Source of the DNA: an uncultured Eubacteriales bacterium
GTDB taxonomy: Bacteria > Bacillota > Clostridia > Oscillospirales > Acutalibacteraceae
DNA length: 6,180 nucleotides
Assembly: GCA_900321665.1 (NCBI GenBank)
Contig: ONWY01000091.1
Location: 1-6,180 of the forward strand
Direction: 5' to 3'
Each line of letters begins with the position of its first letter. Within the stretch, counting starts at the first letter, position 1. A model generated the notes under the pieces. It was not told the DNA's origin and did not search any database. It saw only the letters and a list, made by a program, of their open reading frames with translations. A program made the position numbers and the translations under genes. Shown piece after piece: positions 6,017 to 6,180 of the stretch.

Positions 6017-6180
6017 CTATTTATCTTTACACCGGCAGCTGCCCTCTAAAATCTTAGGCACCTTGCCGAAATATTCCGTTTCATTTTCTTCAAAGCGAAG
6101 CGTTTTTAATGTGGCAGCCATAGCTTGTCCCACTTCTTTTTTTATATAGAAAAGGTAGCCGCTTCGATTTGCCGCATATG
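6017..6180 (-). CDS. C-terminal end of an unidentified protein (partial)
   Basis: A minus-strand frame is open from the window edge (first full codon at 6178) to a TAG at 6019-6017, giving 53 residues. I do not recognise the family. It reads as an ordinary soluble protein end: an amphipathic, possibly helical stretch around YIKKEVGQAMAATLKTLRFEE, then EYFGKVPKIL and a tail SCRCKDK with a CxC pair. There is no membrane segment. An internal ATG at 6121 would give only 34 residues and has no good ribosome-binding site, so a fragment of a longer upstream gene is the better reading. It is co-directional with the carrier protein 67 bases downstream and could belong to the same transcription unit. 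It resembles neither the end of a carboxylase subunit nor OadB/OadG as far as I can judge. It may also be a chance open frame, since 53 codons is short. Confidence 0.5.
   Translation of the reverse strand, partial: YAANRSGYLFYIKKEVGQAMAATLKTLRFEENETEYFGKVPKILEGSCRCKDK

Noticed and set aside
6031..6044. Palindrome GGCAGCTGCC near the right edge
   Set aside because: A single 10-base palindrome inside a coding frame with no second copy or associated feature; likely chance.

Overview
The window is one unbroken block of minus-strand genes. It reads from an unidentified partial gene at the right edge, through a biotin carrier protein and a biotin-dependent carboxyltransferase, into yicC - remA - gmk - rpoZ - priA, with priA running off the left edge. 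The yicC-remA(DUF370)-gmk-rpoZ-(coaBC)-priA order and a RemA-family protein are typical of Bacillota. The split biotin carrier/OadA-type carboxyltransferase fits a fermentative anaerobe, so an anaerobic Clostridia-like bacterium is my best guess. This rests on gene content, not on a database search.

Right part (about 4144-6180): the last 53 codons of an unrecognised protein end at 6017. A 67-base gap follows, then a 113-residue biotin carrier (5949-5608) and a 484-residue carboxyltransferase (5598-4144). The last two form the transcarboxylation core of a pyruvate carboxylase, oxaloacetate decarboxylase or transcarboxylase-type enzyme. The subunits that would decide between these (biotin carboxylase, or a membrane sodium-pump beta subunit) are not in the window.

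Middle part (about 2234-4136): YicC-family endoribonuclease, RemA-like DNA-binding regulator, guanylate kinase and RNA polymerase omega. These are housekeeping genes with gaps of 7, 12 and 20 bases and one 4-base overlap (remA/gmk).

Left part (1-2231): priA, the primosomal helicase. Its first 743 codons are present with an intact reading frame, although its active-site region has substitutions. coaBC, the usual gene between rpoZ and priA in this cluster, is absent; only 2 bases separate the two genes.

I see no terminator, convincing promoter, RNA gene, mobile element, CRISPR array or long gene-free stretch. From the spacing, the carboxylase genes and the housekeeping genes are probably co-transcribed, at least in part. 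I found no clear candidate for a wholly new system. The points most worth a second look are the biotinyl-domain-like tail left on the carboxyltransferase, the joining of that enzyme to the gmk-rpoZ cluster, the substituted PriA motif and the unidentified upstream gene.
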